Of a DNA stretch of 64,000 bases, positions 1 to 10,390 are shown in pieces. Where the stretch lies: the NCBI GenBank assembly GCA_028023455.1, contig JAQFVV010012405.1, positions 4,035,149-4,099,148 on the forward strand. The letters are read 5' to 3'. A model generated the notes under the pieces. That model did no database searches. It was not told the origin of the DNA and saw only the letters and a list, made by a program, of their open reading frames with translations. The stretch is from Epiperipatus broadwayi. Taxonomy: Eukaryota > Onychophora > Udeonychophora > Euonychophora > Peripatidae. Every line of letters starts with the position of its first letter. The first letter of the stretch is position 1. The translations under genes and the position numbers were made by a program.

Positions 1-1150
1 GGAAATTATTATCTTCTTTGTAAAGGGGTCAATTTTTCAATTTTTTAAAGCTGAATCACAAAATTAGAACAATGAAACCATTAACTGGAAGTCAGGAAAA
101 ATTAGCAGCTATAAAATACTATGTCATCGACTGAATAAAAATATTGTAAAAAAATGAAGTCATTAAAAAAAATAATGTAAATAAAAGAAAAAAAGTACCA
201 GTACGAGCCTTTTTAAGGGTTCATTTTTTATGCCTTGTCATTAAATATACACGCGCCATGCATAATCGAGTGGAGGCTCTTTCTATATAGGAAATGGCAT
301 AGATAAAACTTTCTAACAGCTATATCTGTAAATGAAATGACGCAAGTAAAACTTTATATAAACTCAAACTAAAAGTTCATTTTATTAATATATATTAGCC
401 ACTTGTATATGTATATAAGTAGATGTAAATTGATTATTTGTATGTTTCAAGATTGTGTTGGTGTAGAACTTATGATATAAGAGAATAAAAATGGGGTCGT
501 GTGATATATGACTCTATTTTTTATTTTTTATTGACTAAATCTGGGTTATTTTATATGATTATGTTTAACTCATCTAAAGACCAAAGGTTGTACCGAACTG
601 CATCCATAATATAAGAAATAGATTTGAGTTTTTCCGTTAGTGAACGGTGACAATATGGTAGAAATCAAAAATATAAAAAACTTAAATATATATATATATA
701 TGCCACGAAATGTGTAAATACATACATAAAAATTAATATCAATTGCAAAATAAAACATTTCAACATTCTACCTGGAAAAAAAACCTCCGGCTTATTTATT
801 TTTTAAATATCATTTAAACACAAATGAGTCATTTATTCTTCATTTAATTATCTTCTCAAGTATTTAAAAGCCAATAATCTCTTTCTTCTATAATTTTTAA
901 TCAACACCAACTTTTAATCATGGATAGTTTAAAACAATAAAGATAACAGTGAGTAGGTACAAATTTGATGTTCATCAGATATTCATGAGTGCTTCAGGAA
1001 AATATTTTCTGGCTGTCAAATAATTGAGATACAATTAAAGTAAAACTGCTGTTGTATCTATTTACAATATATAATATTTTTAAAATAATTAAACTATATT
1101 GTTAAATTTATTTTTTATTTGATTTATTCACAACTATGGCCTTGGCAAAA
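1..1150. other. A+T-rich DNA, no gene seen
   Basis: No open frame with recognisable protein similarity and no RNA gene was seen. There is a short TA run near 690-706. The right edge may hold the unrecognised start of the hAT relic that follows. Confidence 0.5.
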
Positions 1151-1159
1151 GGTTTGAAA

Positions 1160-3100
1160 AGAAATAAAAGTTAGCGAGTTTAAAATCAAATGGCTAAATA
1201 AAATTGCAGAAACAGATTCTCCAAAAAGTAATAGTAAATTAAGAATTCCTTATGAAAAATATTTATGTTTTACAAGGTAAGTGATGTGATTTGCAATTGG
1301 ACATGGACAAAATGATTTCGTAACTTGACAAAAGTGGAATGATATTTGAAAATTAGGTTTTTTAAAACATCACTTATTCAGCAAATCATATTTCGATAGT
1401 ATACAAAATTAAAAAAAAAAAAGATCCTGAAGGCAACCGGAATATGACGTTTATTTAATGAAACAAAAGACAATCTTGAAGAAGTCAAAATTTTAATTGA
1501 TAATCTATTATTAGCAGTTAAAATGAAAATTTTAATTGATAATCTATTATAACAGTTAAAGTGAATATTTCTTTACTTTCTGTTCAAGATATCAACAAAC
1601 ACTAGCAAAATATAGCAAAATATATAACAAATCCTGGAAATCTGGCACAGTAAAAGTTACCCCTTTACGTTTTGGGAAATAATCAATTCCATTGTAAAAA
1701 AAGAAATGATGGAAAATATAAACAGAGCTGATATTCACACCCTAACTATTGATAAAAGTACTAATATTAATACTATTAAATGCTTAATTTTATGTTTTAA
1801 ATTCAGATATAAATATTCTAACCAATAAAAAGCTTTTTTGGTGGAATAATTCAGTTGAGAACTTGTCACGCAACTTTCAGTAACAGAATCATTTTATACA
1901 AATAATATTATTGGTTTACAAAAAATGGTTATGTTTACTTCTGATCGTGCATCTGTGACGTCATTTAAAATAAACGATATAGCAGCAAAATTAAAAGAAA
2001 AAATATCAAATTTGGTTCAACAACATTATGTTGTGTATTATGAAGATTAAGCCATTTGTAATACTTGGAAAAAAAATACATTAGTAAAAAAAGATTGAAA
2101 CTGTAATGAGAACAATTTGAACTTTTGTTTTCTAGATCTACAACAAAAAGAAGCAAATTTCAAGACGTTGCTGAAGTTTCTAAAAACGAAATTATTGCTT
2201 TTAAAACTTTAAATAAAATTAATTAGGGGCTTATCTAAATAGAAATGATTCTTTGGTTGAATATTTTAATGGTGTGGATGATTCCATTTCAAAGTTTTGT
2301 TTAAAGAAATTAGAAAACTTTGAATTTCAAGCAAACAGAATTTTGAATGAAATTTTAGAAGAAATTGCTGCATTGTGCAAAATTTTTCAATAGGACCATC
2401 TAACACCACTTGTTACATTTTAATTTATTCATGGACAAATTCATAAATTTAGAGAACAATATCTCAAAAAAACTAATATTGTATGGAACAGTGATGTAAA
2501 AATTATTCCTGATAAACCTCGGGAGAACAATATTGATGTTCAAGTTCCATGTTAACATTTATAAATTTGCTATGTTTTTATTATGAAAAAAGATTTTCCA
2601 AAAATGAAGTACAAAAATAGACTGCATTTGACATAACAGTGTTTTTCACATGTGATTTTAATTGCAGCATTGCAGAAGTTGTCTCTCTGCTTAATATATA
2701 AAACCATTTTAAGTGATAAATCGTCTGAAATAAGACAATATAATGATTTTAAATTCACTGTGAAAGAAAAAAAATCAAATGTAAATTGATAACTATATTT
2801 GCAGATATGGTATCATTTTCATTGGAAAATAAACAGTTTTGAGACTTTTCAAAATTATTGGATATTGGTGGAATGTTTTTGGCAACTAGCATTGATTGCA
2901 AATGAGGTTTCAGTTTGCTGAATATAATAAAAAATAAACAAAGAAATCATTTAAAAGAAAGTCATTTTGATATGCTGATGATAGTAAAATCATATCAAAG
3001 TGATGGAAACATTATAAATCTAGATCATGTATATTCAGAACGGTTAAATTGTAAAGATAGAAAAGATGTAATACTGTATGTGACAATTATAATTCAGTAG
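1160..3100 (+). pseudogene. Decayed hAT-superfamily transposase
   Basis: This is a relic of a cut-and-paste DNA transposase, read on the + strand through many stops and frame changes. Near 1742-1768 the frame reads LTIDKSTNI, matching the start of the hAT catalytic core (acidic residue followed by ST). Near 2110-2210 it reads EQFELLFSRS...RSKFQDVAEV, like the 'FxxSxxR' helix seen in KIAA1586/ZNF862-type hAT proteins. At about 2904-2990 the frame reads GFSLLNIIKNKQRNHLKE followed by FDMLMIV, which is the conserved C-terminal dimerisation block (usually CERGFSxxNxIKxxxRNxLxxxxLxxLM), and it ends at a stop near 3100. The N-terminal zinc-finger region is not secure. It is inactive because at least several stops interrupt it. 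Terminal inverted repeats and the 8-bp target duplication were not found. Family: fairly sure; subfamily: inference. Confidence 0.75.
1484..1563. repeat. Short tandem duplication inside the hAT relic
   Basis: A segment of about 36 bp centred on TTTTAATTGATAATCTATTA occurs twice in a row, with a 2-bp difference between copies. It lies inside the decayed transposase and adds to its frame damage. Confidence 0.8.
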
Positions 3101-3362
3101 CATATTTCTTCATGTATTAGTTTTTTAAATCATTACTTTTACAAACAATTTTAGCATTCTATTAAATGTAATGATTATATATATATATATACATATGGAT
3201 TCATATGACAATAATATTCAAATAAAATTTTTTGAAATTAAAAATCTTTATAATTTTTATTACAAATTTTTACTTACATAATTGACTGTAAAATCTATTA
3301 AGTAATTCAATTTAATAAAAAAAATGTGCACTGTAGTTAATAAAAATTAGAGTGAACATTGA

Positions 3363-4562
3363 ATGCAACCCTTCAGCAGCCATCTCTTATCTATTTCATT
3401 AACTATAAAGCTAGGAGCCCAATGTGAAACATACTAATGTTTTCAACTCAAGCTCATTTTCTTATAGAGTCATATAAATCTGAACTCGATTCAACAACTA
3501 TACATTTTGGTGTCTTTGTTTTTTTTAGAACCACAATCTCCATTATCCCATAGAAAGGAATGGGCTGTTAATAACAGTAGCAAATTCTCCTTACAGTAGT
3601 GCCACCAACTGCAAGTCTTTGTAATCAATGGATGCAGTAAATTCCTATCTAGTGCTTATTTGTCCAATATCCCCAGACTAGTTTCTAGATTGTGGCTTTC
3701 ATCAATGAGGAGCCTTGGGTTTGAGAGCACTGCACCTAGATCTTAGGATCTAGTGCAATCCTCCAGCAGCCCCTTTTACTTATTTGGTTAACTACAAAGC
3801 TAGTGAGCTCAATATGAAAACACTTAAATTTTACAATCCAGGCTCATTTGCTTGTATAGTCATGCAGATATGAACTCAGTTCAACATTTGTACATTTTGT
3901 TGACTTTTGTTTTTACAATCACATTCACCATTATTCTATGAGCAGAATTAGTATAAAATTTTAATAGCATCACATGATCAGCATTTTGTATGCTTACGCA
4001 GGCTGTTAATAACAGTAGCAAACTTTTTATATAATAGTGCCACCAGAGTGAAATGCTAGCCTTCATAATCAATAGATGCAAGAAGGAATTTTATGCATTA
4101 ATCTTACTGCATGCATTGATTATGAAAACTTGCACTTGGTGGCACTACTATATGGAGTGTTTTCTATTGTTATTTATAGTTTTGTGCATATCCTGTCTAT
4201 AGGATGAGTGACTGTGGTTTTTGGCAAAACAAAGACACCAAAGTATATAGCTGCTTAACTGATTTCAGATCAATATGACTATGCAAGCAAATGGGCTTAG
4301 ATTAAAAATTAATATTGGGCTCCTAGCTTTATTGTTAACTAAATAGGTAAAAGGTGATTGCTGGGGAGTTGTAAGATATCTTAAAGTCTAGGTGCAGTGC
4401 TTTCAAATCCAAGGCTTCTCATTGATGAAAGTCACAAGCTAGAAGCTAGTCTGGGGATATTGGATGAGTAGGCATCAGATAGGAATTTTATGCACAAACC
4501 TTCCGGCATCCATTGATTACAAAAGCTTGTATTTGATGGCACTACTGTATGGAGAGTTAACT
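3363..4562. repeat. Family A repeat: partial direct copy plus large foldback
   Basis: The block is built from one interspersed repeat unit. The edge motif AGTAGTGCCACC followed by AATCAATGGATGC is present in direct orientation near 3593 and 4034, and in reverse complement near 4140 (GGTGGCACTACTATATGG) and 4530 (GATGGCACTACTGTATGG). The interiors 3600-4030 and 4150-4530 align as reverse complements: for example, the segments about CTTTCATCAATGAGGAGCC, the CACCTAGATCTTAGGATCTA block and AAAGCTAGGAGCCCAAT all recur inverted. The result is a near-palindrome with arms of several hundred bases and its centre near 4100. Positions 3363-3590 are a further half unit in direct order. No coding capacity. 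It is probably a non-autonomous DNA (MITE or foldback) element, but the transposase class is unknown. Confidence 0.8.
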
Positions 4563-7130
4563 AGTATTATTTTCAATTCCATCCATTTCAGCAATTATGA
4601 TAAAATTAGCCAGCAAAAGTCTATTTAACATAGCTGGATAGGAAACAAAGGTACCCCAGGCAAAGACTTGTGATAATGCGATTGTATACAAACAAATGTT
4701 GGAGTAGCATAGAATGCAATGATGCCTGTTTTAAGAAAGAAAACTTTGCTGTAAGGAAAAAAAGGGCACTTTGCCATAATGCTGACCTTATATCTCTAGT
4801 AAAATTCATCTACAGCATTTATTGTCACCAATGCCTGAAAAGGATAATCCCAATTGGAATTGAAGTGATAAAGACTTTCATTAAAGATGTGTGTGTATAA
4901 AGTAAACATATTTATTTATTTAGCATATGGTTTCAGCACATTAAAATTCAATATTGATGGTTCTTAACCAATCAAGAGCCAATTCCTCCAAGTTATGTAG
5001 AGCAAAGAGGCCAACAAGGGTCTAAAAAATTGAACATGTCTCACAGACATGCACCATAATTTGTGAACTTAGTTTGGAGAGACCATAAATCATCACTTGT
5101 GCAATATATAATTACTTCTACACCTGCCTGGGCTAACTCTTAATCTGACCAGCACTTTCTTGGAAGAGAGAAACCTGATATTCAGAAAGTGGAATCCGCT
5201 ATTAGGACGCATTTATTTATAATGGAGTTATTCAAGTCATGTGTCCACATGCTATTGATATTCAATGTGGGTAGCTTCTGAGAATTATCAGCAAGCTAGA
5301 AAGCTTGCTAAAATTTAGTCTGACGTTTGGGGAACTGATCAGAATAAGATTGATTAGATAAATTGGTAGCTCAACAATATTGTTAAATTAATTGATAGGT
5401 ACCAATTTGCATCTGAGTTTAGCTGGAGGAGTATTTGAGATTACAGGTAGCCATTCTAGAGTGTGAGAAATAATATGTGAGGTTTCATTGATCTGAATAT
5501 TCACAAGCTTAGTATGCACTTCTGCGCAACAGAGTAAAAATGTAAATAATTTTATTGTAAATTTATAAATATTTAAATAATAATTTTGTTATTTATGTAA
5601 TATAGTATTTATAGCTGTTTTTTATTAGTTATTATTATTGTAAAATAAATGAGTATTTTAATTTAAAGTTTGTACTAGTAATTTTATTGAAGTCTTGAAT
5701 CATTTCCATCGCAGGGTCATATCCATAAAGCCCATAATCCACATAGAGTTATTACTTAGCATATATTTTTATGTATTTTATCTAAAGAGTTATATTCAAG
5801 AATTTTATAATTAATAAATTAATTATTACTTCGAAATTATAATTATATTAAAGGGAATTTGTATTGATTCATATTTTTATTAAATAAAAAAAAAAAATCT
5901 TGAAGACTTATTTGAAAATTGCAATTAAATATTATTACAAATGCCGAGCATGTAACAGAAATTGATATTATTTTTTTATGAGTCACATTCTGATTTTGAA
6001 ATCCAGTTTTGAAATTTATTTTATAGAATAAATTTAAAATCATTATATTATTTCGAAATACAAGTTATTGATAAACTATAATGTTTATATTTCTGAAAAA
6101 TACAATCCAATGGATAAATGTTAATTAATTAAGAAATGTATTTAATTGAGTGAGATGATAGAAGATAATGATTGTATGATAAAGCTTTTGATTATAACAA
6201 AATGGTCATTCTGTTTATGATTGCTATTTGTAGAAGTATGAGAATAAATATTAGAAAGGTAAATTAAATTATTTAAGTGAAAGTAAGTAAGTAGATTGTG
6301 ATGTTAATCTTAATGTATTCTTATTATAGTTAAATTAATTTTCTAATAGAAAGTCAGTTTATGCTTGTGTGATTTTTATTTAAATGGTTGTATCTCAACA
6401 AAATATCTCTTGCCATTCAATTATTTAACTACCAAATATAATTGATATTATATTTTAGAAAAGAATAATCATGTTCCCGGTGATATCTATATGATTTCAA
6501 TTTAATTTGATTTGTGTTTTTAATATTATTATTTTATAGCTTCTTAAGTTATAGAAGAATAGTTAAGTCATTATTTCAAATGAAATATTATGTTAATCAT
6601 TGTTTGCTGTAGGGATTTTTCTGATTATAATAGGATAGTAACTCGAGAATTTCTACAATAACAATGCCATTGTGGAGTATATTTTATATGCTTCTCAATG
6701 TTAAAACCTCTATGTTGTAACCATCTCTTTAGCCAATCTTACGTTTTTATATATTTTACGTTTCAAACCAGATGGAGAGCCTCATATTATTCATCAATGA
6801 GCTAATACAGTAGATAGTAGAAGTGTATCGTTTCATTGGTCAATCTAAAGAGAAGGTTACAATATATATATATATATTCTCATAATTTTTTTTTAGCCAT
6901 GTTGTTTTTTCTTTATATAATTATATTTTAATCTTTCCTGTATAATGGACCTTCCTTATTTATATTTTAATCTGTTATTTTTAGTCTTTGGTGAAGCACT
7001 TTGGCAGTATAGAGGAATTCTGAAAAACAACTATTTTTTTTCATATTAATTATATTAATTCTTATATAAGTAGCAATAATATTCAAACAAATTTAAACAA
7101 ATCTTTATTAAATTTTCTAATCCAGCTGGC
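4563..7130. other. A+T-rich DNA, no gene seen
   Basis: Short open frames near 4621-4900 and 5843-6043 have low-complexity composition with no recognisable domain. A short TA run lies at about 6861-6878. Nothing else could be supported. Confidence 0.45.
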
Positions 7131-7131
7131 A

Positions 7132-7240
7132 ATTTTGAAAATTATTACTAATAATCATTATTGTATTTATCTGAAAAGGATGGCATCAAAGTTGTGAGTG
7201 GAGGGAGTTTGACAATGGTAAATGAAAATGTAACAATTTA
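7132..7240 (+). repeat. Direct repeat, left copy (about 108 bp)
   Basis: This segment, containing CATTATTGTATTTATCTGAA and GGATGGCATCAAAGTTGTGA, is repeated at 7543-7650 with only a few differences. The copies are about 300 bp apart. They could be a segmental duplication or the flanks of an old insertion; they are short for LTRs and no LTR landmarks were seen. Confidence 0.85.
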
Positions 7241-7280
7241 CTCTAGATAAATACTCTTCATATAATAGAGATAAATATGA

Positions 7281-7345
7281 GAGATAGAGACCTGGGCCAA
7301 CTGATGAGTGCTGGTTCAACATGAAATGCATCTTGGGGATCATTT
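7281..7345 (+). repeat. SINE-A middle module fragment
   Basis: The stretch CCAACTGATGAGTGCTGG then TTCAACATGAAATGCAT resembles the spacer and start of the right arm of the foldback at 20,681-21,000, where the same order reads CCAACTGATGGTTGCTGG then TTTAGCATGAAATACAT. It lies between the two direct repeats at 7.1 and 7.5 kb. Confidence 0.6.
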
Positions 7346-7542
7346 GTCTTTTATTATGTCTTTATTTATATGAATTTAAAAAGAATGGGGAAGTATGGAA
7401 GATGTTTATTATATCTATAAAGATATTACACATGGAAAGAGAAAGGCAAATAACTCTGTGTGTGTAAATTTTTAAAAAATCAGATTTATTAATCTTTAAC
7501 TGAGGTTTAAAGTTTATATCTGTGCTAAAGATAATCTCTAGT

Positions 7543-7650
7543 TTTGAAAATGATTAGTAATAATCATTATTGTATTTATCTGAAATGGATGGCATCAAAG
7601 TTGTGAGTGGAGAGAAGTTTGATAATGGTAAATGAAAATGTAACAATCTT
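7543..7650 (+). repeat. Direct repeat, right copy (about 108 bp)
   Basis: Second copy of the 7132-7240 segment in the same orientation. The two diverge abruptly after AAATGAAAATGTAACAAT. Confidence 0.85.
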
Positions 7651-8350
7651 TTTCAGAGCTAATCTTTTTTAATATTTCTAAATAGAGCAGGAAAAAAAGC
7701 TCTGAAGAAGATTGTTTGACAGTTAAAAATGTGAGCGAAATTAGAGAATTCAATAAAAATACCACACTGCATTGAATGTAAAAGGAAGTGCTCAAATATT
7801 AAAGCTCTGTGGGTCATACTTTTTACTGAAATTTTTCTAAAAAAAATATTTGATTAGACTTTCTTAATAGAACTGTTTGCTACTTGAACCAGACACTTTA
7901 TTATTCAAACTCTCTTTGCCATCTTTGTTTTTAATTTTTTCCATCATAAAAATTATACAAATTTAAACAATTGTGTGTCAATACTTAACAAGAAGTTACA
8001 AATGACTATCATAGATTTAATTAATAAAAATATTTCTTTCTTTTGATTAATAGCATGACATCAATTTTATTATCTTGCATTTGTCTTATAGAAAAACTTA
8101 AGAGTAAATGAGTGTGGTTGCAACTGCTTAAACGATTGAGTTTTTTCTTTCAGTATCATTGGATAAAGAAGAAAAGGTACAAAGAAGAAAATTTAAAGAA
8201 GCTGCTCACATGACAATGGCAAAAAATCCCATAAGCCAACCTAGTGTGACTATACATAATGTATGGAAATCACTAATCAACTTTGCTCTGAGGAAAAAGT
8301 GGAGAAATCAGGAGGAACCTCATAGATAAGTATATGAAATTACTACATAC
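7651..8350. other. A+T-rich DNA, no gene seen
   Basis: A 66-codon open frame on the minus strand (7595-7795) has no recognisable similarity and overlaps the repeat copy. No other signal was found. Confidence 0.4.
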
Positions 8351-8795
8351 TGTTGCCTTTGGCAGGATGGCTCAGTTGGTTAGAGCGTTACCTTAAATTT
8401 CAATAATCAAGAATCTAAGGACCCAGGTTCGAATCCCATGCTAGTACTGTCACTGGTCAGGCCAGCAACACCTGAAGAAGAGGGGAGAAAAATACCTCTC
8501 GAAACATTGTGCATATACTAACCTGTTTGCTGTGATATTACTAACAGTTAGTGCATATACTAACCTGTTTGCTGTGATATTATTAACATTTGTTTGCTGT
8601 GATATTACTAACAGTTGGTGCATATACTAACCTGTTTGCTGTGATAATACTAACAGTTGAATGCATTTGGAATATTTAACTAAAAATTAAACTTTTCTAA
8701 AGACATTCAACACACATATTAGATGATGGAAATAGTCCAATATAAAAATACAGCTAGAACACCATCATCACAAACCTTCAGAAAAACAATATTTG
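8351..8795 (+). mobile_element. tRNA-derived SINE (SINE-A), copy 1
   Basis: The head (about 8360-8450) has Pol III promoter-like boxes: a box A match in TGGCTCAGTTGGTTAGAG and a box B match GGTTCGAATCCCA. The parent tRNA is not clear because the anticodon region is expanded. A body follows with GTCAGGCCAGCAACACCTGA and a GAAGAAG stretch with a CCTCTCGAAAC motif. Next comes a 42-bp tandem array, then a tail with GATGATGGAAATAGTCCAA and ATCACAAACCTTCAGAAAAA. The same head and tail are joined at 57,860-58,193 on the minus strand, which shows that they belong to one family. SINEs are transcribed by RNA polymerase III and moved by a LINE. The partner LINE is not identified. No target-site duplication was resolved. 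Confidence 0.75.
8509..8658. repeat. 42-bp minisatellite inside SINE-A
   Basis: A unit beginning GTGCATATACTAACCTGTTT and ending near ATTACTAACAGTT starts at 8509 and 8551. A partial unit lies at about 8591-8617 and a further near-full unit at 8618-8658. It sits between the SINE body and tail, where the other copy has a different segment. Confidence 0.9.
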
Positions 8796-8977
8796 TTTAT
8801 ATCATTTTTCCAAAATGGTAGTATTCTCTCTATATCAGTCAAGTTAGAGTTATCTTTATGTGAATAATTAATGAATGTTATATAGTTGTGGCAATTACAT
8901 CTGCAGATAAGTTTTTAGATACTGGCATTTTTTTTAGTCAAATAACACCTATTCATACAGTAATTACTTTCATTTCA

Positions 8978-9363
8978 TCACATGATCACCAGGCTTTATG
9001 CTCACACAAAGTGTTTACACAGAGGCAAAACTCTCCAAATAGTAATGACACTCAGTACAAGCCAGAGTAATCAATGGATGCAGGAAGATTCATGCATAAA
9101 ATCCCTATCCAGTGCCTTTTCATTCAATATCACCAGAGTTGTTTCTAGATTGTGGCTTTCATCATTGAGGAGTCATGGATCTGAGAGCACTGCACCTAGA
9201 TATTTAGGACCTAATGCAGTACTCCAGCTACCATCTTTTACCTTATTAGCTAACTAGTGTGGGAGTGTTGGATGAGTAGGCACTAGATAGGGATTTTACA
9301 CACAAACCTTTCTACATCCATTGATTACTCTGGCTTGCACTGAGTGGCACTACTGTATGGGGA
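8978..9363. repeat. Family A element with terminal inverted repeats
   Basis: The left inverted repeat (about 9040-9115) carries CACTCAGTACAAGCCAGAGT, AATCAATGGATGC and ATAAAATCCCTATCCAGTGC. The right one (about 9262-9360) carries the reverse complements, ending CTTGCACTGAGTGGCACTAC. The interior, about 150 bp, matches the 3.6-4.5 kb foldback (CTTTCATCATTGAGGAGTC, CACTGCACCTAGATATTTAG). It has no coding capacity and looks like a MITE or foldback element. Confidence 0.8.
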
Positions 9364-10120
9364 ATTTTTGTTTCGGTGTGTACTTTCATTTCACTTACAT
9401 TATTTAAGTTAATAGCTTGAATGTTTCTGTTCCCTAAAGTCATTAGTTCAAGAAGTGCACAAACTATATAAATAATCGGTGAAAAGATGTAAGTAATTCA
9501 GTACTTCTCAAAATTGAAGAACACTAGTTAGAAAATCTGGAGAATCTGGAGACCTTGTTGACATTACCATATAGTTACCATTGTTTTATGCTTACTAAAT
9601 AGCTATAGAGCTTAATAGTACAAAGAGAATTATTGGTTATTCAAAATGAAAAAAACTTTGAATCAGATTAAAAACACTGAATTGGTCAAAAAAAATGTTG
9701 AAAAGCAGATGAGAGAATTTGAATTCCCAGAACAACGATATAAGGCAAAGCATAATGAAATAAATATAAAAAATGGCAATCATAAAAGATAGCCAAAATG
9801 CTTGAAATTTTTATGTTGAAAAATAAATAATTTCTAGATGAATGTAAATCCAGAGAAATGTCAAAACAATAAGAAATATCATTAAAAATGGAAGCTACTT
9901 AAAAAATTGTTCATTAGTAAAATGTTAAAATGATATTCAGACTTTTTTTTATTATGTAAAGCAGATTTTGATTAAAAAAATATTAGAAAAATTAGTAAAA
10001 GAATTTCTTAAAATAAAGTTAAGTGGAAATTATTCACTGCTTTTTAACATTTTATAATAAATCTTCAATATAAAATAAAAACAGAATTTTCAAATGAATA
10101 TGATATTCCAAGTACTTAAT
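9364..10120. other. A+T-rich DNA, no gene seen
   Basis: A lysine- and asparagine-rich reading stretch lies near 9645-9800 but is soon interrupted. No recognisable family. Confidence 0.4.
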
Positions 10121-10390
10121 ATTTGCCTGAAGATTGTTGATGATGGTATATTATTAGATGTATTATGTTGGACTATTTCCATCATCTATGAGTGAATGTT
10201 GGATGTATAGAAAATGTTAAACTTTATTTAAACTTTTCAAATACAGTCAATTTGTTAGTAATAACACACGAAGTTTAATTAAAGTTTAAAATTTTTATAC
10301 ATTCAACATTCACTTTATAGATAATGGAAATAGTTCAATATATTACATCTAGTATAATATTCCAATTTCAAAAAAAGTAGAAAAACAAGA
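10121..10390. repeat. Inverted pair of SINE-A tail modules
   Basis: The left arm reads TTGGACTATTTCCATCATCT then ATGAGTGAATGTTGGATG; the right arm reads CATTCAACATTCACTTTATA then GATAATGGAAATAGTTCAAT. These are reverse complements with scattered differences, centred near 10,248. The outer flanks also correspond (AGATTGTTGATGATGG on the left). Both arms match the tail of SINE-A copies 1 and 2. The structure would fold into a hairpin of more than 100 bp per arm. Confidence 0.8.

Noticed and set aside
8357-8450. Functional tRNA gene
   Set aside because: Box A and box B are good, but the anticodon region does not fold into a normal stem-loop, the acceptor ends do not pair, and SINE body and tail follow.
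8351-8800. CRISPR array (short repeats with regular spacing)
   Set aside because: The 42-bp units are contiguous tandem repeats without unique spacers, in a eukaryotic SINE.
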